The notes under the pieces: generated by a model | What the model saw: only the letters and a program-made list of their open reading frames with translations | Told to the model about the DNA's origin: nothing | Database searches by the model: none | In this document: positions 24,161 to 35,509 of the stretch, in pieces | How the letters are laid out: the number at the start of each line of letters is the position of its first letter | How positions within the stretch are numbered: the first letter of the stretch is position 1 | Program-made: the position numbers and the translations under genes | Assembly: GCA_003833135.1 (NCBI GenBank) | Contig: QZLH01000008.1 | Coordinates: 144,190 to 208,189 of the forward strand | From: Oehlia diaphana | Lineage: Eukaryota > Glomeromycota > Glomeromycetes > Glomerales > Glomeraceae | DNA length: 64,000 nt | Direction of reading: 5' to 3'

Positions 24161-24514
24161 ATACTTTACTAAAAATTGCCAATTTTTTGAAATATTTTTA
24201 TAGATCTAGATAATGGCTTTCAAAACAATTGTGCAATTATTCTGTAAAATTTTTAAAATATATCAAAATATATTTAAGGTATTTTTAAAATTAAAATATT
24301 AATAATATCAAAGTTAATTATATTATAATAATAAAAGTATTAAAAAATTATTGTAATATTATTTTGAGATATTTTTATAGACCTAGATATAATACAATTA
24401 CAAAATAATAATAATAATACAATAAAAACATTTTAATATATTAAATGTATTTTAGTAGTATTTTAAAATTATTACAAAATCATTTCAAAAAATTGGTCAT
24501 TTTTAGTAAAGTAT
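24161..24514. mobile_element. 354-bp inverted-repeat element with TA target duplication
   Basis: Terminal inverted repeats of 33 bp with two mismatches: 24161-24193 (ATACTTTACTAAAAAT...) and 24482-24514. A TA flanks each end (24159-24160 and 24515-24516). A subrepeat with core ATATTTTTATAGA occurs in the same orientation near 24191 and 24368. TA duplication fits the Tc1/mariner/pogo superfamily. It is too short to code for a transposase. Confidence 0.8.
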
Positions 24515-24633
24515 TATTCTATACACATACAATCTATTTGATGCATTTTTTAATGTTAATTTCAACAGGTTCAATGTTATATTCATTATAATTATCAAAA
24601 ACTTTGATTTTATTACACAATAATAACTTCTGA

Positions 24634-24762
24634 TCTTAGCTTCTAGTAATTTAATTTGAATAAACTTTTTTTTGTTTTATAAAGCTAGATTTTTAAAGTT
24701 AAATAAGAGCTATAAATTAAAAAAAAAGTTTATTAAAATTGAATCACTAAAAATCAAAAGAA
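24634..24762. mobile_element. Foldback element, copy 1 of a tandem pair
   Basis: Both ends carry the same imperfect inverted sequence based on AGTGATTCAATT...AATAAACTTTTTT, so the unit is a hairpin of about 129 bp. The same unit recurs at 24803-24932 in the same orientation, with a 40-bp AT palindromic spacer between. No coding capacity. Confidence 0.7.
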
Positions 24763-24802
24763 TTACATTATTATAATAATTATAATGTAAATACAATTAA
24801 TT

Positions 24803-24932
24803 ATTTTAGCTTTTAGTGATTCAATTTAAACAAACGTTTTTTATTTTGTAAAGCTAAATTTGTAAAACTAAATAAAACTATAAATAAATTTAAAAAAAGT
24901 TTATTAAAATTGAATCACTAAAAGTCAAGATA
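24803..24932. mobile_element. Foldback element, copy 2 of a tandem pair
   Basis: Direct copy of the hairpin unit at 24634-24762, clearly alignable over its whole length. Its arms TTTTAGTGATTCAATTT and AAAATTGAATCACTAAAA are nearly perfect complements. Confidence 0.7.
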
Positions 24933-27252
24933 ATTGCATAATAATTATATATAAAAATAATTAAATTATATATATTTATATTTAGATATATAAAATGTTA
25001 TATAATATATATAGACCTGATTTAAAGCTTGACATTCCCATCCTCTTTTAAATTAGCTAATTTCTGACATACCCATTATGAATTATATTTAAGTAGGATA
25101 TAAGAGTAAATTTAAAAATGATTTAAAGTTTTAAAAATTGCATTGCATTAACAATATAATAAGTTTAAGAAGTAAAGATAAGGTTTTTTTTTTTTAAAGA
25201 GTAGCTAGAGTTGAAAGTATATCTAAAAAAAGTTTAATATAAAAGGTTTAAAATTCAGAACAACCATTCTTGTGAAAAGCAAATCTCTTAATTTAAAAAA
25301 AATAAAAATAGATATAATTCCAATAAAATTAATAGGAGAGAAAATAGCATTAAATCATGAAAATGAGTAAAGAAATACCAAATTGCATACTTTATAAATA
25401 TACTTGAAAAATTGGCTGATATTAATATTTATAGGTAGGAAATTAAATCAAAGAATACAAAATGCTAGTATATTAACCACATATGTGCCAATTTCTGGAA
25501 TTTAGCTTTTTCATTAAAAAAACCAACTTTATCGTGTAAGTACAAATCACCAAATGCATAAAAATAATAGATCAATGTCAGCTGATGTGAAATAAAATTG
25601 ATTGTTATATGATTTTTTATTTCTTTTAATATAACATTAAATAAATTTAAAAAATCAGAATAAAATTAATGTGATAAAATTTTAAATAACTCCACGTACA
25701 TGTATACTAGATGGATAATTTATATTCATTTAAAAGAGGAAACAAAGGCCTATCTAATGATTCTAAAATCACATGAATCGAATCACTGATTGTTGAGTAA
25801 ATGCGCTCAGTATAATTATTTTTAATTTTTAACTTTGATCATTAATATTTTCACATCTAGTGATTCAATCTGAATGATCTTTAATTACTAAGATAGAGTA
25901 CTTTTCCACTTTTCGAATGAATATAAAATTATTTGATTAGCACACATGGATGCTGAGATATTAACGAACATGTAAATTGCATAAAACCTGATATAAATAA
26001 ATTTTTAAAGTTACATTTCTTACCAAAAAATTATTTTCACAAGAGATCTTGAATAATTGTTGCCTTATTTAATGATAATTATTCATTATTTAAGGTTTTA
26101 ATTGAATAAAACTATTAAAATAAATATCAAAAAATAGAAGACAATTAGTATAAAATTAGTTTAATAAAAAAACTTTCAAAAATCCTATATCATAGTTTAT
26201 ATTTTAATTTAATATATATTTTACAGAAAAAAAGAGAGGAACTAAAGTTAAAAACATAAAAAATAATTTTTCTTATAAATAAAAAATATTTATTTATTTT
26301 TTCTTTTACTTACTGTTTAAAAATAACCACTTTATATATTTACAAACTTATTTAACTCATTTAACGAAAAAGTGATTGAAAAGTGATTGAAGAAAGAAGC
26401 AGTAATTATCGTTGTTTTTGAATATAATTTAAAAATTTTTTTTTTTATTTTCTGATAAATTCGGATCATCTGAACATGTAACACATATTTAATTTAGGTT
26501 TGTGGAACACAATTCTTGTTAAACGAATAAATTTTTATAAAAATCTTAATTTTGGCTAATTTCACGGATCGGCGGATATGATCAACATTTTTGCATTTTT
26601 CACAAAAATTATCTGAAAAACATCCTTTTTACTGTATCTTAGACAAAAAAAAAATTGAGAAATATTTTTGGAAATATACACGCATATAACTAATAATTAT
26701 TGATAAAACAAGGTAAAACATTTTCCAGATTAATAGGGGCGACGGTAAAAATAATAACCTGATTTTGTCACGGGTTCGGGATTACTGCTCGAAAAATACA
26801 TGGGAAAATGTTCTCACTTTTCCCAGATTATTAATAATAAACTTCGCCTAACTTTAAAATCGATGATAAAATTATTATTACTCATATTTCTTTACTAAAT
26901 AGTGCATAAAATCATACCAGGTTTGCTGCATGTAAAAAAATAGTTAGTACTAATTATATATAATATGCAAATAACATGAAATTGCATATATACCAATTAC
27001 CAAAACCCATTGAGTTTCGCGTTATTTATTTGTATTCATGTCACGTCAAAGTATGATGATAATAGATGATAATGTAATGCAATTGAAATAGGAAGATAAT
27101 AAATTTCATAAACTTTTTGGCCGATTCTATAAATCGGTATATTTATTTGGCCTATCACACAATAGCCCTACGTTTTAAATGGGTTCAAATCGGTTTCTTT
27201 AACGTAGAAACAGTATATTAGTTTTACCTGCCTGATGTAATATATTTTTCAT
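24933..27252. other. AT-rich, gene-free region
   Basis: No coding frame, RNA gene or clear repeat pair that I can support. It probably consists of worn transposon sequence. Confidence 0.4.
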
Positions 27253-27370
27253 TCCTATAAAAAATTTTTCAGAAAAATGATCCCGTGCGCGAGTCTGAGT
27301 TTCTTCGGAATAAAAACTAGAAAAATGATCATTTATTGGAGTTTTTTTTTCAGATTTTTTTTTTATAGGG
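27253..27370. mobile_element. Short inverted-repeat element, CCTATAAAAAA ends (subfamily 2)
   Basis: Begins TCCTATAAAAAATTTTTCAG and ends TTTTTTTATAGGG, 118 bp. The interior GGAATAAAAACTAGAAAAAT reappears, reversed, at 61335-61403, so this is a repeated element. The ends resemble the CCCTATAAAAAA family below, but the interior differs. The target duplication is not clear. Confidence 0.6.
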
Positions 27371-27759
27371 TCGAGAAAGATACTAATAGCATAAGATTTA
27401 TAATTCTTTTTTGTTTCTCAAGATCTCATGACTTAAAATATTTTTCATAGTAGTCTTTATTTGTCTTTAAATATAATAAGTAATAAATAATTAATTTAAC
27501 TTAATACAAATAATAGTAGACTTTTCAAATTCACCCAAAAGAGGCTGTTTAGATTATTAATACTTTCATTTATAAAGAAGAAGAATGCAAAAAATTATTT
27601 AGATATATTAATATTTATAGTATTATAGTAGTAGTGATCCAAATATTTTATTAAAAGAACCAAAAATCAGTAGTTATCTTTATTTTGCGGATAGTAAGCC
27701 CCTCCGAAAATAGGCACCTCTGGCCAGAATTATGGCGACCCATTTTTTTCACGTTTTAA

Positions 27760-28100
27760 TATTTATCGTCGTTATCAAAATGGTGTAATTCTATTCGAAT
27801 TAAAAAACAACGGGTTTCACGAATGTAAAAATAATATAAACCCTTTTCTTAATAAAAAAAAAAATTCGACAATATTATTTGACAAATGCTATATCTTATA
27901 TTAAGTTTTGAATTTAACGAATAAAACATTGTGTCCCTTTTAGTAATTAAATACAAGCAAAAAAAAAAAAAAATATATATAATAAATATTCTATTTGTGT
28001 CACCATTCCTTAATAAATATGTGACCAATGAAACGTACCTACTTTTCAAAATTATCGTACAACGGTTAGCGTATCACGTGATAATTTCATATGATCAGAG
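27760..28100. repeat. Diverged duplicate of the 5' flank of SKNYG copy B
   Basis: Segments such as ATCGTCGTTATC, a CTTAATAAAAAAAAAAATTCGAC stretch, TAAATATG..GACCAATGAAACG and TTCAAAATTATCGTA recur in the same order at about 43020-43260, directly upstream of the small-protein copy at 43402. Here no copy of the protein follows. Confidence 0.6.
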
Positions 28101-28347
28101 CACAAAAATTTTTTGTACAATATTGTACAATATAAAACTTTATATGCTTAGAAAGCCACGAACTTAAACAACATTTTACAATTTTAAAAAATTTATTACA
28201 TAAAAAACTTGAAAAAACGGCGTATAAAGTTGCGAATGGGCTTTTTTTTTGCGAATGGGCAAATAGGAATTTTATTGGCTTCCTATTTACTGGCGTCGAC
28301 TCAATAAAAGAACTTGGTTAACCGAAAATTAAAAGCAGAAATTATAG

Positions 28348-28635
28348 CTAGTGTTCTGATAGGGTCAGGTCAAACCCAGTTATTGAACTGATTCGTATTT
28401 AGGGGTCAGGTTGGGTCGCATGACGCATGAACTTGACCCGACTTGACCTGGTGACCAAATCTTTCTATTAATTTTTAACTAAAAATTTCAATTTTTTATA
28501 TTAAATACAACTTGACGGGTTGAACCTGGATTATACGAGTCAGACTATAGTCAGGTCAAGTTGAATCCGAGTCACTCAAGTTGAATTCAAATACACCTCA
28601 AAACCTGACTCGACTTGACCCCTTCGGAACACTAA
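28348..28635. mobile_element. hAT-type non-autonomous element, 288 bp
   Basis: Ends are inverted: CTAGTGTTCTGATAGGGTCA on the left and its counterpart ending CCCCTTCGGAACACTAA on the right. The flanking 8 bp are AATTATAG (28340-28347) and ATTTATAG (28636-28643), one mismatch, fitting an 8-bp hAT target duplication. The interior repeats TCAAGTTGA/ACTTGACC motifs in both orientations. Confidence 0.75.
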
Positions 28636-28643
28636 ATTTATAG

Positions 28644-29249
28644 ATAATATTCTTTTTTTATTTTTCAACTTAAGTAGATTTCTTATGCTATCCATGACTA
28701 TATCATGTACGTCCTTCCACTTGGTTTCCAGTGAAAACCATTAAAAAATCTTCTAAATTTGTCATTAGTAAACTATATTATAAACTCTGAAAACTCTTTA
28801 TGAAAGTCATAAAAGAACAATACTTTGAATTTTGAATAACAAACTAAACTTTGATTTATTTTTTTGATAACCAGTTTATATACCACTATTACCAGTTACG
28901 TGTCATATTACTATTTGTCAATGTGAAATGGGACACGTGCTTTTTCGTGTACCGAGTTTTTGGAACTCCAAGTGATCAACAAAAACAAACTCCATATTAA
29001 CACTATTAGAAGCTGGTGAAATTTCAAATTTTATTAGTTAATTAATCTTTTATTACTTTTGTTTTGATTCTAGAAGCTCAAAAGATTTAAATTCGTTCGG
29101 ATATTTCCGTGTACTTCGTTCTCTGCTTCGTCAAATCAACTTGTTTGTAATTACATGAACTTATTAACGACAAGGATAATATATCGTATTAGTTATTAAC
29201 GGTTTTTAAGTTCAAAAGATATTTTAAAAATTATCAATAATAAAATTAG
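28644..29249. other. Gene-free spacer left of the first SKNYG duplication
   Basis: AT-rich with moderately GC patches near 28700 and 28930. No frame or repeat partner recognised. Confidence 0.35.
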
Positions 29250-29647
29250 ACCATTAAAAACTAGTGCCAAATGTTAAAAAGTACATTTATTCATAAATAT
29301 CGTAATAATAAAATTTATTATTTGACTGAAATACGTAAAAATTTCAGCTAAACTAACCTAGTAAGGAAAAATAATGATTTTTATAACGTAAAATGTTGAT
29401 CATAAGTTCTTAATAATTTCTTAATATAGTAAAACCTTAATGCAATAAAATTTTGTGTTTGTAATATATGTTTCTTGATAGATCAAAGTAATATCAACAG
29501 TGATAAATTATTTAAATTGGAAATATTTAAATATTTTGCCCGAGTGTCGATTTTGCCTTAATGGATTTTAGTAATGATAAATTATTTAAATTGTTTGAAA
29601 TATTTTTTCCCCGAGTCGATTTGCCTTGATAGATCGACAGTGATTAT

Positions 29648-30052
29648 TTATTTATCATCACTTTCGTTATCAATATTTTCGATAGAAGATGAATATTTAT
29701 TATTATTATTGCAATGTTGAGTTGTAAAAATTACTAATTTATGTAAATTTTCTAAAGAAAATTTTGATAAATCGTATTCTAATTCGCAGGGGATATTGTT
29801 TAAAGTAAATTTTGCATTGAAGATAGAAAATTGATTATTTTTATTCTTTTTTATGGGATTTTTATAAAAATTGTCAATAACTTCTTCTAATTTATTTACT
29901 TTATTAGAAAATAGTTTGACAGAATCGGTCGTTTCTTTACAATCTGGACAAATTTTCGGAGGTTTTCTTTTTTTTATTTTATTTTCAAAACGAATTTTTG
30001 AAACATATGGCGGCGTGCCGCAAGTATTTTTTCCATAATTTTTTGATGACAT
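29648..30052 (-). CDS. SKNYG-family small protein, copy A (longest)
   Basis: A 134-residue frame starting MSSKNYGKNTCGTPPYVSKI. It continues with a basic stretch (IKKRKPPK), a CPDC knuckle, KETTDSVKLFSNKVNKLEEV, then NFYKNPIKKNKNNQFSIFNA, LEYDLSKFSLENLHKL and an Asn/Ser/Asp-rich tail. I do not recognise the family and see no signal peptide or membrane segment. Reality as a gene is supported by at least seven relatives in the window that conserve the protein more than its surroundings, and by a shared TTCGTTATA immediately before the ATG. This is the only copy keeping the full C-terminal tail. A degenerate 75-bp tandem duplication lies just downstream (29497-29640). Function unknown; it might be a gene carried by a mobile element. 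Confidence 0.65.
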   Translation of the reverse strand: MSSKNYGKNTCGTPPYVSKIRFENKIKKRKPPKICPDCKETTDSVKLFSNKVNKLEEVIDNFYKNPIKKNKNNQFSIFNAKFTLNNIPCELEYDLSKFSLENLHKLVIFTTQHCNNNNKYSSSIENIDNESDDK

Positions 30053-30374
30053 TATAACGAAAAATAGTGTTAAATCTTATTAACTTATAATTTACTATGA
30101 AGATGTTAACATAAATAGGGTCTATTTAAGCATTATTAATTTTCGGCAATTTACCGATTTAGACAATAAAATAATGGAGATTAAAATTCACCTGATTACG
30201 ATGTTATTTACTTTATTATTATTTATCTTAAATTGTTATTCATAATACTAAATTTGTAATAATTATAATATCATTTAAAAAAGAATATATCATTGAAATT
30301 ACTTAATTCTGCATAGTAAAAATGGCAACGAGTCTTCGAAACGGTTCAAGATCGCCTACAATTTTTTTTGTACG

Positions 30375-31350
30375 NNNNNNNNNNNNNNNNNNNNNNNNNN
30401 NNNNNNNNNNNNNNNNNNNNNNNNNNNNNNNNNNNNNNNNNNNNNNNNNNNNNNNNNNNNNNNNNNNNNNNNNNNNNNNNNNNNNNNNNNNNNNNNNNNN
30501 NNNNNNNNNNNNNNNNNNNNNNNNNNNNNNNNNNNNNNNNNNNNNNNNNNNNNNNNNNNNNNNNNNNNNNNNNNNNNNNNNNNNNNNNNNNNNNNNNNNN
30601 NNNNNNNNNNNNNNNNNNNNNNNNNNNNNNNNNNNNNNNNNNNNNNNNNNNNNNNNNNNNNNNNNNNNNNNNNNNNNNNNNNNNNNNNNNNNNNNNNNNN
30701 NNNNNNNNNNNNNNNNNNNNNNNNNNNNNNNNNNNNNNNNNNNNNNNNNNNNNNNNNNNNNNNNNNNNNNNNNNNNNNNNNNNNNNNNNNNNNNNNNNNN
30801 NNNNNNNNNNNNNNNNNNNNNNNNNNNNNNNNNNNNNNNNNNNNNNNNNNNNNNNNNNNNNNNNNNNNNNNNNNNNNNNNNNNNNNNNNNNNNNNNNNNN
30901 NNNNNNNNNNNNNNNNNNNNNNNNNNNNNNNNNNNNNNNNNNNNNNNNNNNNNNNNNNNNNNNNNNNNNNNNNNNNNNNNNNNNNNNNNNNNNNNNNNNN
31001 NNNNNNNNNNNNNNNNNNNNNNNNNNNNNNNNNNNNNNNNNNNNNNNNNNNNNNNNNNNNNNNNNNNNNNNNNNNNNNNNNNNNNNNNNNNNNNNNNNNN
31101 NNNNNNNNNNNNNNNNNNNNNNNNNNNNNNNNNNNNNNNNNNNNNNNNNNNNNNNNNNNNNNNNNNNNNNNNNNNNNNNNNNNNNNNNNNNNNNNNNNNN
31201 NNNNNNNNNNNNNNNNNNNNNNNNNNNNNNNNNNNNNNNNNNNNNNNNNNNNNNNNNNNNNNNNNNNNNNNNNNNNNNNNNNNNNNNNNNNNNNNNNNNN
31301 NNNNNNNNNNNNNNNNNNNNNNNNNNNNNNNNNNNNNNNNNNNNNNNNNN
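30375..31350. other. Assembly gap of 976 N
   Basis: The sequence before the gap (ending TTTTTTTTGTACG) and after it (starting GCCTTCATTTACTAAA) are both found in duplicate 2, where they are separated by only 231 bp (47498-47728). Any reading frame through this interval is an artefact. Confidence 0.99.
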
Positions 31351-31899
31351 GCCTTCATTTACTAAATAATTTAATATTTGATAATAAAAAAAAAATTGAA
31401 TATAAAGTAATAATATATTGATTAACGTATACGCCTTTTAAAGTAATCTTTTGTTTTTTTGCTTATTATTAATTTCCAATTTTGGTTTGATTTAATTTTT
31501 AAATAATATAAAAAATGATTTTTTGTTCCATTTAAAATAATCGTTACTCAAATTATTATTACTCGAAAGGAGATACATTATAATTGATATATAATAAACG
31601 CGCAAGTATTTTATAAATAAGCTATTATATAAATTGATACGTTGAGCCATTTAGGATTTATAATGTTTCAAAATCCCCCTTTACTAACTTTACATAGTTA
31701 CTAGAAAAACAAATATGACTACTTAAATTAAAATTTTCAAAGAAAAGTTATTGTTTTAAATATATTATGATCATGAAAAGTCTAATTTTAGTTTTTTTTG
31801 GCTATTTTCAGAAGTTTATTATTTAACTAGGTTAGTTTGGTTCTTTTGTAATATAAATAGACTTTATAGGGTTGTTTTTAATTATAGCTACTACGGTTT

Positions 31900-32186
31900 C
31901 CCTGTAAAATTTATTCAATGTTTTTTTTTTATTTCATTTTACTATTCCGTAAATGTATTAGTATATTCGCGGAGTTATTATTATGTGGATTAATAAGGTT
32001 GGTTGCCATAAGTAAGGATTATTACAACCTTTTGCGGTTGTAATATTATAAGCGTAATCCTGTAAATATTATACTATTGTGGTTAGTTAAAAGATGGTAA
32101 TTCTTTATTTACAACCAATATATTTACTTGACTTTTGGACTTACAACTATTTACGGAGACCAACACTAGATAAAATTTTTTATAGG
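31900..32186. mobile_element. CCCTGTAAAA/TTTTTATAGG element in duplication 1, copy 1
   Basis: Starts CCCTGTAAAATTTATTC and ends AAAATTTTTTATAGG. Flanks are TTT at 31897-31899 and 32187-32189. Its counterpart at the same place in the other duplicate is 48255-48532, so the insertion predates the duplication. A second worn end of the family, TTTTTTACAGGG, lies at about 32369-32380. Confidence 0.7.
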
Positions 32187-33867
32187 TTTTATGTTCTTTA
32201 TTACTAGATGAAATCATTATCCTCTTACGCGTTTTATGGTAAACATAATGACAAAAGTCGTAATATTTGTACAATAAACAAATTAAAAAATTTATTCCGT
32301 GTATTTATTCCATAAAATGTATCATATTCACGGAATTTTTTACAGAAATTAGAAATTACGGATAAAAATTTTTTACAGGGAGTAAAAAAGATAAAACAAA
32401 AAAAAAAATCTATCAAAAACTTTGCTAATTGTGTAACTATTATTTAATGTATGTTGTATTTAATTAAAATGTGCAACGTTACAGAAGTTGATCGTCACAA
32501 ATTAAAATAATTGGTAAATATTTGCTCATTATATTTTTTTACTTTGCAACAATAATAAAAAAATTGTATTAATAATTATTAGTGCTTCACTGTTCTGAAA
32601 CAAAACAAATTACTATAAAATTAACTCTACAAAAAAAATTTTATCCGATCGAATATTGAAATGTTTCATTATTTCATTATTTTGAATAAAGATATCTAAT
32701 ATAAATATTAAAAGGAAAATACAGTATGTCGATCCCGTAATTTTCTGATTTTTTGAATAATGTCACATATAATTTATGTACATATTATAGAGCTTTTAAA
32801 AGGCACATACTATGCGTATTTTTGCTTGCTCTACAACTTTACTTAAAGATCAAAGTATGGTTTAGAATGGTGTTTTTGACTTTATATATGAAATATTTAT
32901 TATAAAGGTGCGTTGCACCTGATAAAATTTAAACCCATATTAAATATGATTGGTACTTTTACGGGTTTATTTGTTATTTGAGTATTTACAGCTGACTTCT
33001 AAATAAATTAATTAAAATATACCCGAGAACATAATTACATTATTTATATATATATCATGTGTTCTAATAACCCGACTAGCCGAGTAACCCGAGTACCCGA
33101 CAATCCTGACAATAAAAATTTTCAAGTGTCCACTATATTTCGAATTTGCTGTAAACTATATTTTTTTTATAACTTAACGTTTAATTTTATTTATAAACAA
33201 ATTTTTTATTATCACAAATTAACGTGCATAGAGGAATTTTTCGTAACACTCTTTTATTTAATATGACTTTTCATTTTACAAAATTTTAGTATAGGCATTA
33301 TTTATTACGACATTAAACAAATGATTGACTAAGAATCTAAAAAAATTTATTACACGGATTTATATTGGTTCTTAAAAAGTATTTAATTGGTTTGTATTTG
33401 AATTATTCTGTTATTCAAAACTTTAAAATAAAATAAATTTATTTACGCGTCAAAGTCAGGGAAGAATATTTCTTTGATTTCCTTAATCGCTTAATTAATG
33501 CGACTTAATTTAGAGCATACGAATAAATAAGTCCATGCATATGTAGCATCAATACTTTTATAACGAGATAAAGAATATGATATATTATATTACAGTATTA
33601 TATCGAAAATATATCTTATTGAAATAATAGGAATAATATCATTGTAGTATAATACTAATATATGAAAAATATATTGTATATTTGTTCCTGCGCTCTTAAG
33701 ATAAAAGTAAGCTATCAACTGTAAATTAATTTGTAATTAATTGAACGAGTCAAATAGTCATCGCACACATTTGTTTGTACTTTGTGTAATCTTTACGTTT
33801 TACCACAAATCGATTTTTTTTACCAATTTATCAGAAACCTTATAATTTTAGACAATAACATTTAAAA

Positions 33868-34018
33868 CAATATTTTATTGATTTCTTTGATATATTGTTA
33901 AAATATCATTACTATTATGATATCAAAATGATATTTTGTTAATATCCAAATAATATCTTAACGACATCATTAAAATATAGCAACAATATCATTATATCGT
34001 GACGATAATAATATTGTA
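33868..34018. repeat. AT-rich palindromic insertion in duplication 2, copy 1
   Basis: Begins ACAATATTTTATTG and ends ATAATAATATTGT, with an interior made of ATATC/GATAT motifs in both orientations. Copy 2 of the duplication has nothing comparable between its matching flanks near 36735 and 36810, so this is an insertion in copy 1 or a loss in copy 2. Confidence 0.45.
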
Positions 34019-34849
34019 GCTATATCGAAGTTGACCATTGGATATGTATTTGACATTAGTAACACATATACGGTAAAATAATTTAAAATTTTCCGATTGG
34101 TTATTTCTAAAAAGAAACAACAATAGACGTATTATACAAAAAATGTACGTCGAATAATAATATTTAGGTAAGTTATTATTAAATTATTTATTCTGACAAA
34201 TCGTAAATGTTGTTAAATTCATGAAATACTGAAACACAGTTTTTATTTGATGTCATTTCTTGATTAAACTACGTAAAGAGCCAGCATTTAAGCGATATAT
34301 ATGGATCACCTTGTGTCTATTTAATCCTTATGACGACGTTATGATAAAGGAATCAATCTTCTTCCCTATAAATATTTCCAAAGTGTTACCATTTTATATA
34401 GAATTTATTCCTTTAAAGTATAACAAGGAAAGTCATATGCTACTTGATAAATTAAATTTTCTAAAATTTATGTTTCTGTACATTCCCTATAAAAAATATG
34501 GTTGTTCTAATTTTAAAAAAATCCTACATAAAGTATTTTTTAATAAAGTATTTTTGAATAAAGCTTTAATATAAATAGTTATTTAAATATGCGAATGTTA
34601 CATAGGTACGGCCGTACGGGATGCACAGATCAGTTCGGATCATTCGGATCAACCGTATTTAAATATAGAAATTACATTTATTTTACAAATTTTGCCAACA
34701 ATAAATATTTAATTGATAACATATAAGGGATACATATTTATTTATCTTATCTCCGTTTATTTATTTTAATTTAAGAAGGCTAACGTCATAACTGAATGAC
34801 TTGGTCATTTGACCAATATTTTGATCGGCTGATTTTTATCACATGATAA

Positions 34850-35048
34850 CCCTATAAAAAATTTTTATCCGAATATTTCCATTATTTCTCCGTGTCTTCC
34901 GTAAAAATTCCGTGAAAATGATACATTCACGGATATCCGTGTTAGCGAGATGAAAATTTCCATGATTTAAGGCTATTAATTCCATGAAAATGATACATTC
35001 ACGGAAAGAACATGGAAAGATAAAACACGGATCAGATTTTTTATAGGG
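34850..35048 (+). mobile_element. CCCTATAAAAAA element, 199 bp, TSD TAA
   Basis: Starts CCCTATAAAAAATTTTTATC and ends GATTTTTTATAGGG. TAA is duplicated at 34847-34849 and 35049-35051. The interior holds repeated palindromic CCGTGAAAATGATACATTCA and ACGGATATCCGT motifs. It aligns end to end with 44738-44936 (also 199 bp, opposite orientation) with only a handful of differences. Too short to encode a transposase, so it must be mobilised in trans. Confidence 0.88.
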
Positions 35049-35130
35049 TAAACTTTGTGAAATGATATTTTTAAAGAATTTGTCTTGTTCTAAATATACG
35101 GAAAAAATAAATTTTATATATAAATTCGAA

Positions 35131-35509
35131 TATTTTAATGCATTTTTTTATAAGGATAAAATTACCACTGTATTCTACTAAATTTAATCCCAAAAGAATT
35201 AATCCACCCCTATAGTAGCCGCTGGCATTAAAAAATCTTTAATCAGAAAATTATTGTCCAAATTTCTTTTCGATCTACACCGCGATATTTACGAAACCAT
35301 TTGGCGTGAATGCTCCATCCATTGGAAAGAATGGAAGAAATCAAACAACATTACAAAATGTTCTTTCTCAACTTACCGACGAAATAAACGACAACGCGAT
35401 ACGCTTAACGCTGATTGCACAAATAATGGACGCAACAACCTTTACCATATTCATGGCAATGTTAATTGGACTTTCCCTGGCAACTTATTAGAATTTTCTC
35501 CCACACCAG
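35131..35509. other. Spacer with a possible exon fragment
   Basis: Mostly non-coding. Bases 35300-35490 are less AT-rich and one frame reads SIGKNGRNQTTLQNVLSQLT then a hydrophobic stretch ending IGLSLATY, while an overlapping frame is also open. Protein-like but without start, partner exons or recognised family; probably a relic. Confidence 0.3.

Larger units (their letters stand above)
29250..33012. repeat. Segmental duplication 1, copy 1 (partner 46240-49125)
   Basis: Spans the 3' flank, the SKNYG copy A (29648-30052), its 5' flank and about 1.7 kb beyond the N gap. The same order is found at 46240-49125 with roughly 95% identity by eye where I compared directly, for example 31351-31800 against 47729-48150. 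Differences include extra sequence in copy 2 at 47045-47302 and in copy 1 near 32720-32950. Confidence 0.85.
33450..35130. repeat. Segmental duplication 2, copy 1 (partner 36425-38310)
   Basis: Shared blocks in the same order include GCATATGTAG near 33540/36470, ACCACAAATCGAT near 33802/36721, AATTTAAAATTTTCCGATTG at about 34082/36812, TTTAAAGTATAACAAGGA at 34413/37677, GAATAAA.CTTTAATATAAAT at 34556/37980 and TTTAAAGAATTTGTCT near 35070/38252. Each copy has a transposon-like insertion the other lacks. Confidence 0.8.

Noticed and set aside
30303..31369. Long frames across the N gap on both strands
   Set aside because: They consist almost entirely of unknown residues translated from N. Only the gap is real.
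34260..34574. 104-codon open frame on the plus strand
   Set aside because: It lies in a segmental duplication and the other copy does not keep the frame. Composition is typical of AT-rich chance frames.
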